Shown: positions 53,347 to 63,637, counted from the first letter of the stretch. The stretch: 64,000 nucleotides of DNA from an uncultured Bacteroides sp. (GCA_945965395.1 CAMFND010000133.1:1-64000); one strand, 5' to 3'. Notes: generated by a model not told the origin, from the letters alone. Numbers and translations: made by a program.

Positions 53347-54675
53347 ATGAAGCAATTAGTAGTTATTTTTACACTGTGGTTGGCGTGGATGCCTGTCGGG
53401 GCACAGAAGACGCTGACATTGGAAGAGTGCCTGAAATTAGGCATTGAAAATAATCTCTCGCTGGAAGGTAATCGCAATGAGATGCGGAAAGCCAAACATC
53501 TTCTTAGCGAGAATCGTGCGAAACTGTGGCCGCAAATCAGTGCGGTGGCAGGATTCAATGACAATTTTAATCCACCGGTTTCTGTTACCGACGGGTCAGC
53601 TTATGGAAATCTGTACAATGTGACCAAAACTTTGCAGTACAATGCATCGGCAGGATTGCAGTTGCAGATGCCGCTTTACAATCAGACGGTGTATACGGCA
53701 GTAGATATTGCCCGTACTATGAATGAATTGAACCGTCTGTCGTATGAGAAGGCACGTGAGGACCTGATGATGCAAATCAGCAAGATGTATTATCTGGGAC
53801 AGAATACCATGGAGCAGCTGACACTCATTCAGGAAAACATGGTGCGGTTGCGGGAACTGCGCGACATCACTTTGGCATTCTTTGACAATGGAATGGCTAT
53901 GGAGGTGGATGTAAAGCGTGTCAACATTAATTTGGAAAATCAGCAGGTGCAGTATGACAATGCAAAATCTATGTTGGTGCAGCAGTTGAATCTCTTGAAA
54001 TATGTAATGGATTATCCTGCGGAAGAAGAAATTACACTGACCCCTGTAGATACAGAACGGATGCAGTCGGCCTCGCTGACCGGTCTTCGTAGTGATTTGT
54101 ATGAATTGCAACTCTTGCAATCACAGGAGAAACTGGCTGGGCAGCAAAAGGATTTGATTCGTCAAGGCTACCTTCCTTCGTTGACGCTGACCGGAAGCTG
54201 GATGTATTCAGCGTATACGGATAAGGCCCGTCACTGGTTCCATTCCGGACCTTCCAATCACTGGTATCCTTCTACCGGATTGGGGATTACACTTCGTGTT
54301 CCGATATTCGATGGTTTTGACAAGCGGGCGCGTATCCGGAAAGCTCAGATTGACCAGGAAAATGCAAGACTGAATTACGAGAATACGCTCAAGAACATGC
54401 AGACGCAGTATCTGAATGCCACAAATGAGCTGATGAACAACCAGCGTAATTTTAAAAAACAGAAAGACAATTATTTGCTGGCAGAAGATGTGTATCAGGT
54501 TACGACCGACCGGTACCGGGAGGGAATCGCTTCCATGACCGAAGTATTGCAGGATGAAATGCGCATGAGCGAGGCACAGAATAATTATCTCAGTGCACAC
54601 TACAACTATCAGGTGGCTAATCTTGCCCTACTGAAACTGACAGGACAGATGGATCGCTTGTTACAAGGAAATTAA
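53347..54675 (+). CDS. TolC-family outer-membrane efflux protein
   Basis: About 442 residues with a signal peptide ending PVGAQ. It has the TolC/OEP double repeat, with LTLEECLKLGIENNLSL starting the first half and YLPSLTLTGSWMYS in the second, and long coiled-coil helices. It forms the outer-membrane channel of a tripartite pump with the HlyD-type and MFS proteins encoded 30 and 1147 bases downstream. The operon order tolC-emrA-emrB is typical for Bacteroidota drug or bile exporters. Confidence 0.92.
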   Translation: MKQLVVIFTLWLAWMPVGAQKTLTLEECLKLGIENNLSLEGNRNEMRKAKHLLSENRAKLWPQISAVAGFNDNFNPPVSVTDGSAYGNLYNVTKTLQYNASAGLQLQMPLYNQTVYTAVDIARTMNELNRLSYEKAREDLMMQISKMYYLGQNTMEQLTLIQENMVRLRELRDITLAFFDNGMAMEVDVKRVNINLENQQVQYDNAKSMLVQQLNLLKYVMDYPAEEEITLTPVDTERMQSASLTGLRSDLYELQLLQSQEKLAGQQKDLIRQGYLPSLTLTGSWMYSAYTDKARHWFHSGPSNHWYPSTGLGITLRVPIFDGFDKRARIRKAQIDQENARLNYENTLKNMQTQYLNATNELMNNQRNFKKQKDNYLLAEDVYQVTTDRYREGIASMTEVLQDEMRMSEAQNNYLSAHYNYQVANLALLKLTGQMDRLLQGN

Positions 54676-54705
54676 ACTCATTAAATCATTTAAAATTCAG
54701 ATAAT

Positions 54706-55785
54706 ATGGAAACTCAGCATAATAATACACTTCAGGAAAAGGCTTTAAAGTTAAAAAAACAACGCCGTCGTCAGATTCTGGCTAGTCTTTTAGGCATCGC
54801 TATTCTTGCATGGGGAATTGTAGAAGTGGCTTGTCTGTTTTTAGATTACAAGCATACCGAAACAAGCAACGATGCACAAATTGAGCAGTATAATTCTCCG
54901 GTCAATCTGAGGGCTTCGGGCTATATCAAGAAAATCTATTTTACGGAACACCAGGATGTACGTAAGGGAGATACCTTGCTGGTGCTGGATGACCGTGAAT
55001 ATCGTATTCGTGTCATGGAGGCAGAGGCTGCTTTAAAGGATGCCTTGGCGGGTGCTACCGTGATAGATGCTACTTTGCAGACCACGCAGAACTCCGCTTC
55101 GGTTTATGAAGCTTCGATTGCCGAGATTGAAATTCGTCTGGCCAAACTGGAGAAAGACCGTCAGCGTTATGAGAATTTGGTAAAGCGGAATGCAGCTACT
55201 CCTATTCAGCTGGAACAGATTGAAACGGAATATGAGGCTACCCGTAAGAAACTGGAGGCGACCAAGCGCCAGCAGCGGGCTGCTATGTCGGGAGTGAAAG
55301 AGGTTTCCAATCGCAGAGAAAGTACGGAGGCTGCCATACAGCGTGCGACAGCTGCATTGGAGATGGCACGTCTGAATCTCTCTTATACTGTGGTTGTAGC
55401 TCCTTGCGATGGAAAATTAGGACGGAGAACTTTGGAAGAGGGACAGTATATTACCGCCGGACAGACGGTGACTTATATCCTTCCGGATACACAGAAATGG
55501 GTGATTGCCAATTATAAGGAAACGCAGGTCGAGAATCTGAAGGTAGGGCAGGAAGTACGTATTTCTGTCGATGCTATCAGTGACCGCGAGTTTACCGGAA
55601 AGATTACGGCCATATCCGGAGCTACAGGGTCTAAATATTCTCTGGTACCTACAGACAATTCAGCTGGAAACTTTGTCAAGATTCAACAGCGTATTCCGGT
55701 ACGTATTGAATTCACCGATTTGTCCAAAGAGGACAATGAGCGTCTGGCTGCTGGTATGATGGTAGTGGTGAAAGCCAAATTGTAA
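54706..55785 (+). CDS. EmrA/HlyD-family membrane fusion protein
   Basis: A 359-residue periplasmic adaptor anchored by one helix near 22-43 (ILASLLGIAILAWGIVEVACLF). The split biotinyl-lipoyl domain reads VNLRASGYIKKIYFTEHQDVRKGDTLLVLDD and, after the coiled-coil hairpin (about 95-215), VVAPCDGKLGRRTLEEGQYITAGQT. This order, with no C-terminal cytoplasmic domain, is that of EmrA. It joins the MFS pump to the TolC-like channel. Confidence 0.92.
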   Translation: METQHNNTLQEKALKLKKQRRRQILASLLGIAILAWGIVEVACLFLDYKHTETSNDAQIEQYNSPVNLRASGYIKKIYFTEHQDVRKGDTLLVLDDREYRIRVMEAEAALKDALAGATVIDATLQTTQNSASVYEASIAEIEIRLAKLEKDRQRYENLVKRNAATPIQLEQIETEYEATRKKLEATKRQQRAAMSGVKEVSNRRESTEAAIQRATAALEMARLNLSYTVVVAPCDGKLGRRTLEEGQYITAGQTVTYILPDTQKWVIANYKETQVENLKVGQEVRISVDAISDREFTGKITAISGATGSKYSLVPTDNSAGNFVKIQQRIPVRIEFTDLSKEDNERLAAGMMVVVKAKL

Positions 55786-55822
55786 ACCGATTTTTTACAA
55801 GTTTTTCCAAAAGAGTAGAATT

Positions 55823-57481
55823 ATGCCTTCACTTCCTAAAAATTATCCGTTTTATAACTGGGTACCCAAGCCGTTGGGTATACTGATTCTGATATTGCTG
55901 TTCGTGCCTATACTGACGGCCAGTGGAGTGTATACGGCCAACAGCGGAGAGATGCTGAGCGGACTGGGTATCCAGTCGGAGCATATTCAGTTCGTCAGCT
56001 TTCTTACTTCTGTGGGGATGGCAGCTTTTTCTCCGTTTTTTTACGGACTGGTTTGCCTGCGCCGGGAGAAGATGATGTGCGTCGTAGGTTTCTCTTTGCT
56101 TTATATCCTGAGTTACATTTGTGCAAAGACCGACAGCATTTACCTGCTGGCCGTGTGCAGTGTAGTGATGGGCTTTTTACGAATGGTGCTGATGATGGTC
56201 AATCTCTTTACACTGATTAAGTATGCGTTTGGGATGGAAGCTACCCGTAACATTACACCCGGAAATGATCCGGTAGACGAAGAAGGCTGGGACAAGCTGG
56301 ACCGTGAGAAGAGTACCAGTATGCCTACTATCTATTTATTTTTTATGATTCTGGGGCAGTTGGGTACTTCACTTACCGCATGGCTGGCCTACGAGTATGA
56401 ATGGCAGTATGTGTATTATTTCATGATGGGAGCGTTGCTGCTTTCTATTTTGGTGGTATTTGTTACTATGCCCTATCACAAGTATTCCACTCGTCGTTTT
56501 CCCATTACCTTCCGTAAGTTTGGTAGTGTGGTGATATTTTGCCTGATGTGTGCTTCGGTAGTGTATGTACTGGTGTATGGAAAAGTACTTGACTGGTATG
56601 ATGATCCTTCTATCTGCTGGGCTACGGTGAGTGCCGTGTGTTTTACAGTCTTGTTTGTTTATATGGAGAAAAGACAGTATTCTCCCTATTTTCTGATGGA
56701 CATCTTCAAGTTGCGTTCTATCCGGATGGGAATCTTGCTCTTCCTGTTACTGATGATATTCAATTCCAGTGCCATGTTCGTCAACGTGTTTACGGGAGTA
56801 GGAATGAAGATAGACAACTGGCAGAACGCCTCATTGGGTAACTGGACGATGCTGGGATATTTTATCGGTTGCATCATTGCCGTTATGCTGGGTAGTAGAG
56901 GGGTACATTTGAAGTATCTTTTTTCACTTGGTTTTGTATTGATAGGTCTTTCGGCTCTGTTTATGTATTTTGAGGTACAGACCTCCGGATTATACGAGCG
57001 GATGAAGTATCCGGTAATTATCCGTGCTACGGGAATGATGCTTTTGTATTCATTGACGGCTGTACATGCCAACCAGCGGATGCCGTACAAATACTTGTCT
57101 ACGTGGATTTGTATTATGCTGACTGTACGCATGGTCATAGGGCCCGGTATCGGTACGGCACTTTATACCAACGTGATGCAGAATCGTCAGCAACATTACG
57201 TCACACGTTTTGCACAAGACCGTGACTTATTGAATGCAGAAGTAGCAGCTTCTTATTCGCAGACAGTAAAGGGTATGCAATATCAGGGAAAGAGTGGACA
57301 GGAAGCTGAGCAGATGGCTGCAATGTCGGCAAAAGGAACCGTACAGGTACAAGCCACTTTATCGGCTGTCAAGGAAATGTCGGGCTGGACTTTCTATGGC
57401 TGTATGATATGTGCGGTCTTTTTCCTGCTGTATCCTTGGCGAAAAAGAAAATTGGAGCCATTTTCTGCCATAGTATCTTAA
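55823..57481 (+). CDS. EmrB-like MFS exporter (DHA2 family, about 14 helices)
   Basis: A 552-residue inner-membrane drug:proton antiporter-like protein. Hydrophobic segments are spread over the whole length (for example LGILILILLFVPIL, IYLLAVCSVVMGFLRMVLMMV, MGILLFLLLMIF, WTFYGCMICAVFFLLYPW), compatible with 14 helices. It lies in an operon with the adaptor and the outer-membrane channel. The substrate is unknown; bile salts, fatty acids or drugs are plausible. Confidence 0.85.
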   Translation: MPSLPKNYPFYNWVPKPLGILILILLFVPILTASGVYTANSGEMLSGLGIQSEHIQFVSFLTSVGMAAFSPFFYGLVCLRREKMMCVVGFSLLYILSYICAKTDSIYLLAVCSVVMGFLRMVLMMVNLFTLIKYAFGMEATRNITPGNDPVDEEGWDKLDREKSTSMPTIYLFFMILGQLGTSLTAWLAYEYEWQYVYYFMMGALLLSILVVFVTMPYHKYSTRRFPITFRKFGSVVIFCLMCASVVYVLVYGKVLDWYDDPSICWATVSAVCFTVLFVYMEKRQYSPYFLMDIFKLRSIRMGILLFLLLMIFNSSAMFVNVFTGVGMKIDNWQNASLGNWTMLGYFIGCIIAVMLGSRGVHLKYLFSLGFVLIGLSALFMYFEVQTSGLYERMKYPVIIRATGMMLLYSLTAVHANQRMPYKYLSTWICIMLTVRMVIGPGIGTALYTNVMQNRQQHYVTRFAQDRDLLNAEVAASYSQTVKGMQYQGKSGQEAEQMAAMSAKGTVQVQATLSAVKEMSGWTFYGCMICAVFFLLYPWRKRKLEPFSAIVS

Positions 57482-57491
57482 AAAAGTTGTT

Positions 57492-57575
57492 ACGTCACGG
57501 TGGGGCTTTTCGTTTCTTAATCTATATTTTCAGCGGGGAATAATTACATGTAAGCACCTGCCGTGACGTTTTTTT
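57492..57575 (+). terminator. Possible terminator after the efflux operon
   Basis: ACGTCACGG (57492-57500) pairs with CCGTGACGT (57561-57569), followed by a T run. The 60-base loop is long, so the two half-sites could instead be an operator for the AraC-type regulator that follows. Confidence 0.5.
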
Positions 57576-57619
57576 ATGTATCTTAGCGCAATATGTAAAA
57601 ACAACTTTAATTAGTGGTC

Positions 57620-58510
57620 ATGACTTCACAAGCGGAACGCCTGAAGCGTCTGAATCAGATGCTGGTAGAACGAAGGGATATTTGCTGTTCGGAAGGAAGC
57701 GTGGATTCTTTTCCGGTAATATTGCAAAGAAACTTTCAGATGGATTATCTTGGAGTTATAGTCTGTGAACAGGGAGAATTTCAATTCACCTTGAATCAGA
57801 AGCTTTTTGTAGCGAAAGCTGGAGAGACAATTTTTCTGTCTGAGGCTACCACTTTTTGTGCTGGTTCATGTACGGCTGATTTGCGTATAGATATCTTGTT
57901 TTACCGTATTGACCCTATCCGGGAATTATTGGGGAGTTCGGTTGTAGCCATGCATCTTTATGCTACATTAACTCCGCAACCTTGTTATGTATGGTCTACG
58001 GGTGAAGAAGAAGATATCGCACGCTATATTTCTCTGATAAGCAGGTATCGGTATGCTACAAATAATTCATTTGATAATCATGAGCGAAAGTTGCTGCTAT
58101 TGGCTTTGACTTATAGACTCTGCTCCATTTATAGTCGCCAGTTGATGGAAGAAAATCAAGTGGCCGGGCATAAGATTGATACATTTATTCAGCTCATCCG
58201 TTTGATAGAGCGATATTACAAGCAAGAGAGGGGCGTAGCCTTTTATGCCGACAAACTTTGTCTGTCTCCTAAATATCTGTCCGCACTGTCAAAGTCTGTA
58301 TGCGGATATACGGTACAGGAATTGGTGTTCCGTGCCATCATTCGCCGGAGCATGTTGCTGTTGAAGAATTCCAACAAGACTATTCAGGAAATTTCGAATG
58401 AATTTCATTTTCCCAATGCCTCCGCATTTGGTACGTTCTTCAAGAAGGAAACCGGTCTTTCTCCTTTACATTATCGTTGTGCGGAAGAAAACTCACTCTC
58501 GGACATGTGA
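57620..58510 (+). CDS. AraC-family transcriptional regulator
   Basis: A protein of 296 residues with a cupin-like N-terminal domain (about 20-120, GEFQFTLNQKLFVAKAGETIFLSE) and a C-terminal AraC double helix-turn-helix (about 195-290, KLCLSPKYLSALSKSVCGYT and NFPNAS-type FHFPNASAFGTFFKKETGLSPLHYR). It sits in the same direction just downstream of the efflux operon and may control it. ATG 57620 is preferred over GTG 57614. No clear promoter of its own was found. Confidence 0.88.
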   Translation: MTSQAERLKRLNQMLVERRDICCSEGSVDSFPVILQRNFQMDYLGVIVCEQGEFQFTLNQKLFVAKAGETIFLSEATTFCAGSCTADLRIDILFYRIDPIRELLGSSVVAMHLYATLTPQPCYVWSTGEEEDIARYISLISRYRYATNNSFDNHERKLLLLALTYRLCSIYSRQLMEENQVAGHKIDTFIQLIRLIERYYKQERGVAFYADKLCLSPKYLSALSKSVCGYTVQELVFRAIIRRSMLLLKNSNKTIQEISNEFHFPNASAFGTFFKKETGLSPLHYRCAEENSLSDM

Positions 58511-58556
58511 ATGAGTTCGTTTTTAGCTTTTTTTGAAGCAGTTTTCAGACTACTTG

Positions 58557-58660
58557 AAAACGCCTTTGCGTTCAGACAAAAACGCCCTTGCGTTTAAGGT
58601 AAAACGTCCTTGCGTTTTACTTCAAATGCACTTGCGTTTTAGATCAAATGCACTTGCGTT
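58557..58660. repeat. Five 22-bp tandem repeats, each a small palindrome
   Basis: Five copies start at 58557, 58579, 58601, 58623 and 58645, exactly 22 bases apart. The 16-base core is AAAACGCCCTTGCGTT with variants AAAACGCCTTTGCGTT, AAAACGTCCTTGCGTT and (twice) CAAATGCACTTGCGTT. Each core is a dyad AACGC-N4-GCGTT; in the last two the arm change AATGC keeps pairing as G-T. The 6-base spacers vary. The array lies between the ends of two convergent genes. Confidence 0.9.
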
Positions 58661-58683
58661 TTTTTACTGAAGAGTTTGGTAGT

Positions 58684-58715
58684 AAAAAACTGCCCCATCC
58701 GAATGGATGAGGCAG
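58684..58715 (-). terminator. Terminator of the leftward susCD pair
   Basis: On the minus strand CTGCCTCATCC pairs with GGATGGGGCAG (58705-58715 and 58690-58700) around a short loop and is followed by a T run (AAAAAA at 58684-58689 on the plus strand). Confidence 0.85.
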
Positions 58716-58743
58716 CTTATGTAAAGTCTTGTCAGATTTTTCA

Positions 58744-60531
58744 TTAATGAAGAATAACCCCTTCATCACTTGTCGGATTCTGAGTTAATTTACTTCCGTT
58801 CGGGTAAGAGTTAATCGCTGTCTGTGGGATATAATAAGTCACACGATAGTCAGTGGCTAGTACATCATCTATTGGATGAGGACCCGGATATTTTCTCTCC
58901 AATGTACCGCCGTTACGGAATACATCGTAGCTGCGTTCTGCCTGATAAGCCAGTTCCAATTGACGTTCTTTATCTACCAATTTAGCTGCGTTGGCAGAGA
59001 ATGTGCTTGCATCGTAGGCTGCCTCATCATTGATGGCCCGTTTACGGATTTTATTAACATCATCTTTTGCTTTTTCAAGATTTCCCAATTTCACGTAAGC
59101 TTCTGCACGGTTCAGGTACATTTCATCCAGTCGTGAAATGATGGGTGAATGCAGCTGTGATTCCAGGTTATCCTCGCGTGAGCACTTCGTGATGTAGAAC
59201 ATAGGATAACCATTGTTGAGTGACATCTGGTAATCAATTACACCTGTGTAGGTAGCACCATTATAATTGATGGTGTAGTATTCCTCCTCAGGGGTACGTC
59301 CTGTATAAAGGCTGATTGGATATTTGTCTTTGGGCTTATTGTTCTCGTCTACCGTCCAACATTCCGTTCTGTCTTCATTTACACGAAGTTGTACGTAGGT
59401 ATATCCGGTACCTGCCGCATTCGGAGTGATAAAGCGCAGCACTTCTGTATAATTCCCGTTATCGTCTACTGAATATTGAGGTTCAATAAATTTAGCTCGT
59501 GCGTCTACAATTCCGTCATCACCTTTTCTCCAGTCGTTACGTTTGGTTTCATCCAGGAGCTCGATGTATTTGGCACTGGCGTACATTTCTCCCCATCCCA
59601 TACCACCGATGTTGGAGTACATACCTCCGATGCCATAGTAGTAATCATCTCCCGGGAAGTCGGCAGCCAGACGTTTGATGACAAAGATTGCTTCCGGATA
59701 GTTTTCGGGAGCTGTTCTGGCCGACTTCATATAATCTTCATGAGAAACCAGATGGAAGTTAGGAGACTCAATGACATGATTTGCGTAATAGACAGCAGAG
59801 TCAGCATATAGTGTGTTAGGGTTTTCATAAGTTCCACTCATATACAGGTATACTCGTGACAGCATAGCCTGGGCTGCTTCTTTTGAAGCGGTATTTGCAT
59901 TTTTGAATGGAGTCGTAATCATCTTTTCAGCTGTACGCAAGTCATTAATAGCTTGTTGGTAAGTTTCTTTTACTGTAGAGCGGTCTGGCAGAGACAGGTT
60001 ACTGATTTCTTCTTCACTTGGAGTTCCGTTTACGATAGGGACTCCAAGATTTTTATCCGGTACCTGGTAGTAAGGACGTCCGAAAGCACGGCACAGGTAG
60101 AAATACATCATGCCACGTACATAGTAACATTCTCCTAATCTACTTTTAATTTCCGGATCATCTGTATCTTTGGCCATATCGATGATATTCGATGCCTGTG
60201 CAATGGCTTTATACCCATAATCCCAGAAACTTTGCAGACGGTAGTTGTCGGGTGTGCGTGAGTAAGTGATGAATTCGTAGAAGGCATCAGTAGAGGCACC
60301 ACGAATCATCATGTTGTCACCTGCGTATTCGCCTAAACGGTGCATAGGGTCAGACCATGTTTTCAGCTGTGCATACATACCGTTCATCATGTTGTCAAAA
60401 AGCACCTCCTGGTTGTCTGTTACCTGGTCGGTTGCCATATAATTATTGGGGAATCGGTCTATGTCGCAAGACGTAAATACTCCTCCTGTGATACTCAGGG
60501 ATAAAAGTATTGTTGAAGTTATATTTTTCAT
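58744..60531 (-). CDS. SusD-like glycan-binding lipoprotein (enzyme-free pair)
   Basis: A 595-residue RagB/SusD-family lipoprotein (lipobox GVFTSC near residue 21). Family words include GECYYVRGMMYFYLCRAFG, LDEMYLNRAEAYVKLGN and, near the end, DKERQLELAYQAERSYDVFRNG. It follows its susC by 13 bases on the minus strand and ends at a terminator. No glycoside hydrolase, sulfatase or sigma/anti-sigma pair is next to it, so the substrate cannot be guessed. Confidence 0.94.
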   Translation of the reverse strand: MKNITSTILLSLSITGGVFTSCDIDRFPNNYMATDQVTDNQEVLFDNMMNGMYAQLKTWSDPMHRLGEYAGDNMMIRGASTDAFYEFITYSRTPDNYRLQSFWDYGYKAIAQASNIIDMAKDTDDPEIKSRLGECYYVRGMMYFYLCRAFGRPYYQVPDKNLGVPIVNGTPSEEEISNLSLPDRSTVKETYQQAINDLRTAEKMITTPFKNANTASKEAAQAMLSRVYLYMSGTYENPNTLYADSAVYYANHVIESPNFHLVSHEDYMKSARTAPENYPEAIFVIKRLAADFPGDDYYYGIGGMYSNIGGMGWGEMYASAKYIELLDETKRNDWRKGDDGIVDARAKFIEPQYSVDDNGNYTEVLRFITPNAAGTGYTYVQLRVNEDRTECWTVDENNKPKDKYPISLYTGRTPEEEYYTINYNGATYTGVIDYQMSLNNGYPMFYITKCSREDNLESQLHSPIISRLDEMYLNRAEAYVKLGNLEKAKDDVNKIRKRAINDEAAYDASTFSANAAKLVDKERQLELAYQAERSYDVFRNGGTLERKYPGPHPIDDVLATDYRVTYYIPQTAINSYPNGSKLTQNPTSDEGVILH

Positions 60532-60544
60532 AAGTGTGTGCTAA

Positions 60545-63500
60545 TTAGAAGGTTAAATTGATACCGAACATGAATTTACGTGTAGATGGATAAAGGTTTG
60601 CTCCTGCAGTACCGATTGACTTGTAGGTACCGGTAGTTTCATCGTAGTAAGCCGGAACTTCAGGGTCGATGCCTGAAAATCCTGTAAGTGTAAATACATT
60701 TTCAGCTGTGAAATAAATACGCATGTTCTGGATATAATATTTAGACAGGTCCAGATTATAGCCAATAGACAGAGAACGCAGTTTCAGGTAATCTCCATCT
60801 TCCAGATAACGAGTAGAAGCCTTGTTTGAGTTGCTCTTGTTTCCGTAAGATGCGGCAGGGTGAGTAGCGATGTCGCCTTCTTTTTCCCAACGTGACCAGC
60901 CATCAATAAGTTTCATCTGGTTACGGTCTGTATAGGCACCGTCTGAGTCATATTCCTGGCGGGAATAGTTATAGATTTTACCTCCGAGTGAGAATCCGAA
61001 TGAAGCGTTCAAGTCAATGTTTTTCCATGTCAGAGAAGTATTGAATCCGCCAAATAGTTTCGGTGAAGTAGCTTCTGTTATTACTTGTTTAGCTTCAGAA
61101 TAATTGCTGGTTGTTTCTCCACTACCATCGTTTTTGTACCATAATGGAGCTCCATTTTTGGGGTCAACGCCAGCCCATTCGCGCAGGTAGTAACGGTCAG
61201 TGCTATAACCTACTTTCAATACTTTTTCTGCAGCTCCCGCAATGGTAGTATCATTTCCGCCACCACCGATAATCATCATGTTCGGATCGTCACCATACAG
61301 CTTTTCAAGTTTGTTCTTGTTATAGCCCATGTTCAGGTCAAGACTCCACAACCAGTCTTTTGTACGGATGATGTCTCCTCCAATGGTAATTTCAATACCT
61401 GAGTTGCGCATTTCGCCTACGTTCTGCCAACGGCTGGTGATACCTGTCAATCCGGAAACCGGAACCTGGTATAAGATGTTGGAAGTGTATTTGTTATAGT
61501 AGTCGAATACGAAGCGCAGACGGTTGTTGAAGAAGTTGGCATCAATACCTACTCCAGCGGTGTAAGTCTGTTCCCAAGTCAGGTCTTTATTGCCAACCTG
61601 GCTGATAAGAATAGCAGGAATGCCATTGTAGTTGGAAGAAACAGAATACAAACCGTATTGCGGATATTTAGAATATGGAATGTTACCTACAGAACCGTAT
61701 GAAGCACGCAGTTTCAATACGTCTACCCAGTCGGCTTTGAACCATTTTTCGCGGTTGATGTTCCATCCACCACTGATTGAGAAGAAATTACCATACTTCT
61801 TGTCATCACCAAAGTTTGAAGCCCCATCTCTACGCAGAGATACTTCTGCAAGATAGCGGTTGTCGTAAGTATAGTTTGCTTTGGCAAAAACAGACTGTTT
61901 AGCCCATTCGGTAAGGTTGCCTCCTACTTCTTCAGGAGTAGCAGTTGCATCCAGCACCTCAAAACCGGAAACAATACCTGTACCTTTGGCATTGATAACT
62001 TTAGCAGATGTGTCCATAAATTCATACGCCAGCAATGCCTGTATGGAATGTTTTCCGAACATTTTGTTGAATGTCAGGTACTGGTTGGTGTATCGTTGGA
62101 TGTTGTTGGTCTGTTCTTCTTCTACACGTCCTTGTACTCCAGATGCACTTTCTGTACGTGGGTCTGTATAGACCGATTGGAAATATCCTGTCCAGCGATA
62201 GTTATTAACAGATGTAAAGGTCAGCCAGTCCGTAATTTTTATGTCAAAGTCAAAGTTTCCGGAAAATTCATACGTTTTTCTTGTAGTATGATTTCCGTAA
62301 GAAAGGGAGTTCAGGTAATTTGAGTCTGAACTATCTACCCATCCGCTATAACGGTCGGGAACCAGGTTGCCATCCTCATCGTATGGACTATCCCAAGGGA
62401 ACATTGTATATTTGGCTGTATAGTCATATTGAGAATCATCCGTATTTTTCATTGAACCGGATATATTCGGTTTGATAGTCAACCAGGAGAACGGCTTGTA
62501 ATTAGAGCGGTAACGGAAGCTGTAGCGGTCATATTTGTAACCTTTTACGGTTCCTTCTTCACTGTAATATCCCAATGAGAAATAAGAACTCATTTTCTCA
62601 CTTCCTCCGGATAATGAAATATTATAGTCTTGAGTGAATCCGGCTTGTGAGGCCAGTTCTCCCCAGTCAAAATTGGCATTTCTTAAATCTGGATTCCAGC
62701 GTGAGAACTTGATGCTTTCCTGATTAGGGAACGAAGCATAATAATCGTATAGTTCGGCGCCGTTCATGACTTCCATTTTTCCATTTGTCATTGTGCTGAC
62801 ACCCATTTTGATGGAAGCATTGATTTTCATTTTCTCGCTTTTACCCATCTTAGTGGTTACGATAATGACACCATTGGCACCTTGTGAACCATAGATGGCA
62901 GTGGAGGCAGCATCTTTTAAGATAGTCATGTTTTCAATGTCCGATGGATTCAATACACCGGGGTCTTCACCCACAATTACTCCATCTATTACCCACAGCG
63001 GAGAGGTACTTCCACTCAAAGTGGCACGTCCACGGATTTGTACAGCTCCATTGGAACCCGGTTGTCCTGAACCTGGTGCGACATATACTCCGGATACTTT
63101 ACCGTTCAGCATATTTTCCACTGTTGGGGTAGTAACATCTTTCAGTCTGTTTTCCTTCAGTGTAGACATGGCACCAGTTAAACTTTCTTTTTTCTGTACA
63201 CCATAACCTACTACAACTACTTCCTCCAAAGTTTCAGTATCTTCCTGTAACTTGATAGTTTGCTCATTGGCGGTAGCAGTTATTTCTACTGTTTTGTAGC
63301 CGATAAAAGAAATCTGGAGTACGGCACCAGCAGGGGCATTTAACTCGTATTTTCCGTCAATGTCTGTAATGGTTCCGTTAGTAGTCCCTTTTACAAGTAC
63401 ATTTACTCCGATTACAGGGTCTCCTGTTTGGGCATCAATGACTTGTCCTTTTAGTTTTTGCTCTTGTTGCTGAATGGCCAGATTTGTTCTGGTTGTAGAA

Positions 63501-63589
63501 GAAGCTGCAAGAGCCGGCAAAGAGGTGCAGAAAAAAGCACTCGCCAATACAATGCAACTACTTTTTGCAAAACATGTTTTTGAACTCAT
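60545..63589 (-). CDS. SusC-like TonB-dependent transporter (enzyme-free pair)
   Basis: A 1014-residue porin with signal peptide to about LPALAA (residue 29), carboxypeptidase-regulatory-like domain (GVNVLVKGTTNGTITDIDG, SFIGYKTVEI), linker TLEEVVVVGYGVQKKESLTG, plug (TILKDAASTAIYGSQGANG) and barrel ending MFGINLTF. No anti-sigma-type N-terminal extension (STN) is present. A promoter about 40 bases upstream of the start looks like a constitutive type. The adjacent AraC-type regulator at 57620 is convergent and may or may not control it. Confidence 0.95.
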   Translation of the reverse strand: MSSKTCFAKSSCIVLASAFFCTSLPALAASSTTRTNLAIQQQEQKLKGQVIDAQTGDPVIGVNVLVKGTTNGTITDIDGKYELNAPAGAVLQISFIGYKTVEITATANEQTIKLQEDTETLEEVVVVGYGVQKKESLTGAMSTLKENRLKDVTTPTVENMLNGKVSGVYVAPGSGQPGSNGAVQIRGRATLSGSTSPLWVIDGVIVGEDPGVLNPSDIENMTILKDAASTAIYGSQGANGVIIVTTKMGKSEKMKINASIKMGVSTMTNGKMEVMNGAELYDYYASFPNQESIKFSRWNPDLRNANFDWGELASQAGFTQDYNISLSGGSEKMSSYFSLGYYSEEGTVKGYKYDRYSFRYRSNYKPFSWLTIKPNISGSMKNTDDSQYDYTAKYTMFPWDSPYDEDGNLVPDRYSGWVDSSDSNYLNSLSYGNHTTRKTYEFSGNFDFDIKITDWLTFTSVNNYRWTGYFQSVYTDPRTESASGVQGRVEEEQTNNIQRYTNQYLTFNKMFGKHSIQALLAYEFMDTSAKVINAKGTGIVSGFEVLDATATPEEVGGNLTEWAKQSVFAKANYTYDNRYLAEVSLRRDGASNFGDDKKYGNFFSISGGWNINREKWFKADWVDVLKLRASYGSVGNIPYSKYPQYGLYSVSSNYNGIPAILISQVGNKDLTWEQTYTAGVGIDANFFNNRLRFVFDYYNKYTSNILYQVPVSGLTGITSRWQNVGEMRNSGIEITIGGDIIRTKDWLWSLDLNMGYNKNKLEKLYGDDPNMMIIGGGGNDTTIAGAAEKVLKVGYSTDRYYLREWAGVDPKNGAPLWYKNDGSGETTSNYSEAKQVITEATSPKLFGGFNTSLTWKNIDLNASFGFSLGGKIYNYSRQEYDSDGAYTDRNQMKLIDGWSRWEKEGDIATHPAASYGNKSNSNKASTRYLEDGDYLKLRSLSIGYNLDLSKYYIQNMRIYFTAENVFTLTGFSGIDPEVPAYYDETTGTYKSIGTAGANLYPSTRKFMFGINLTF

Positions 63590-63637
63590 AGTAGATAAGT
63601 GTTAATAATGGTTTTATATTATATTTTAGCTCTGTCG

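Noticed and set aside
58557..58660. CRISPR array
   Set aside because: The repeats are 16 bases with 6-base spacers, far too short, and no cas gene is present.
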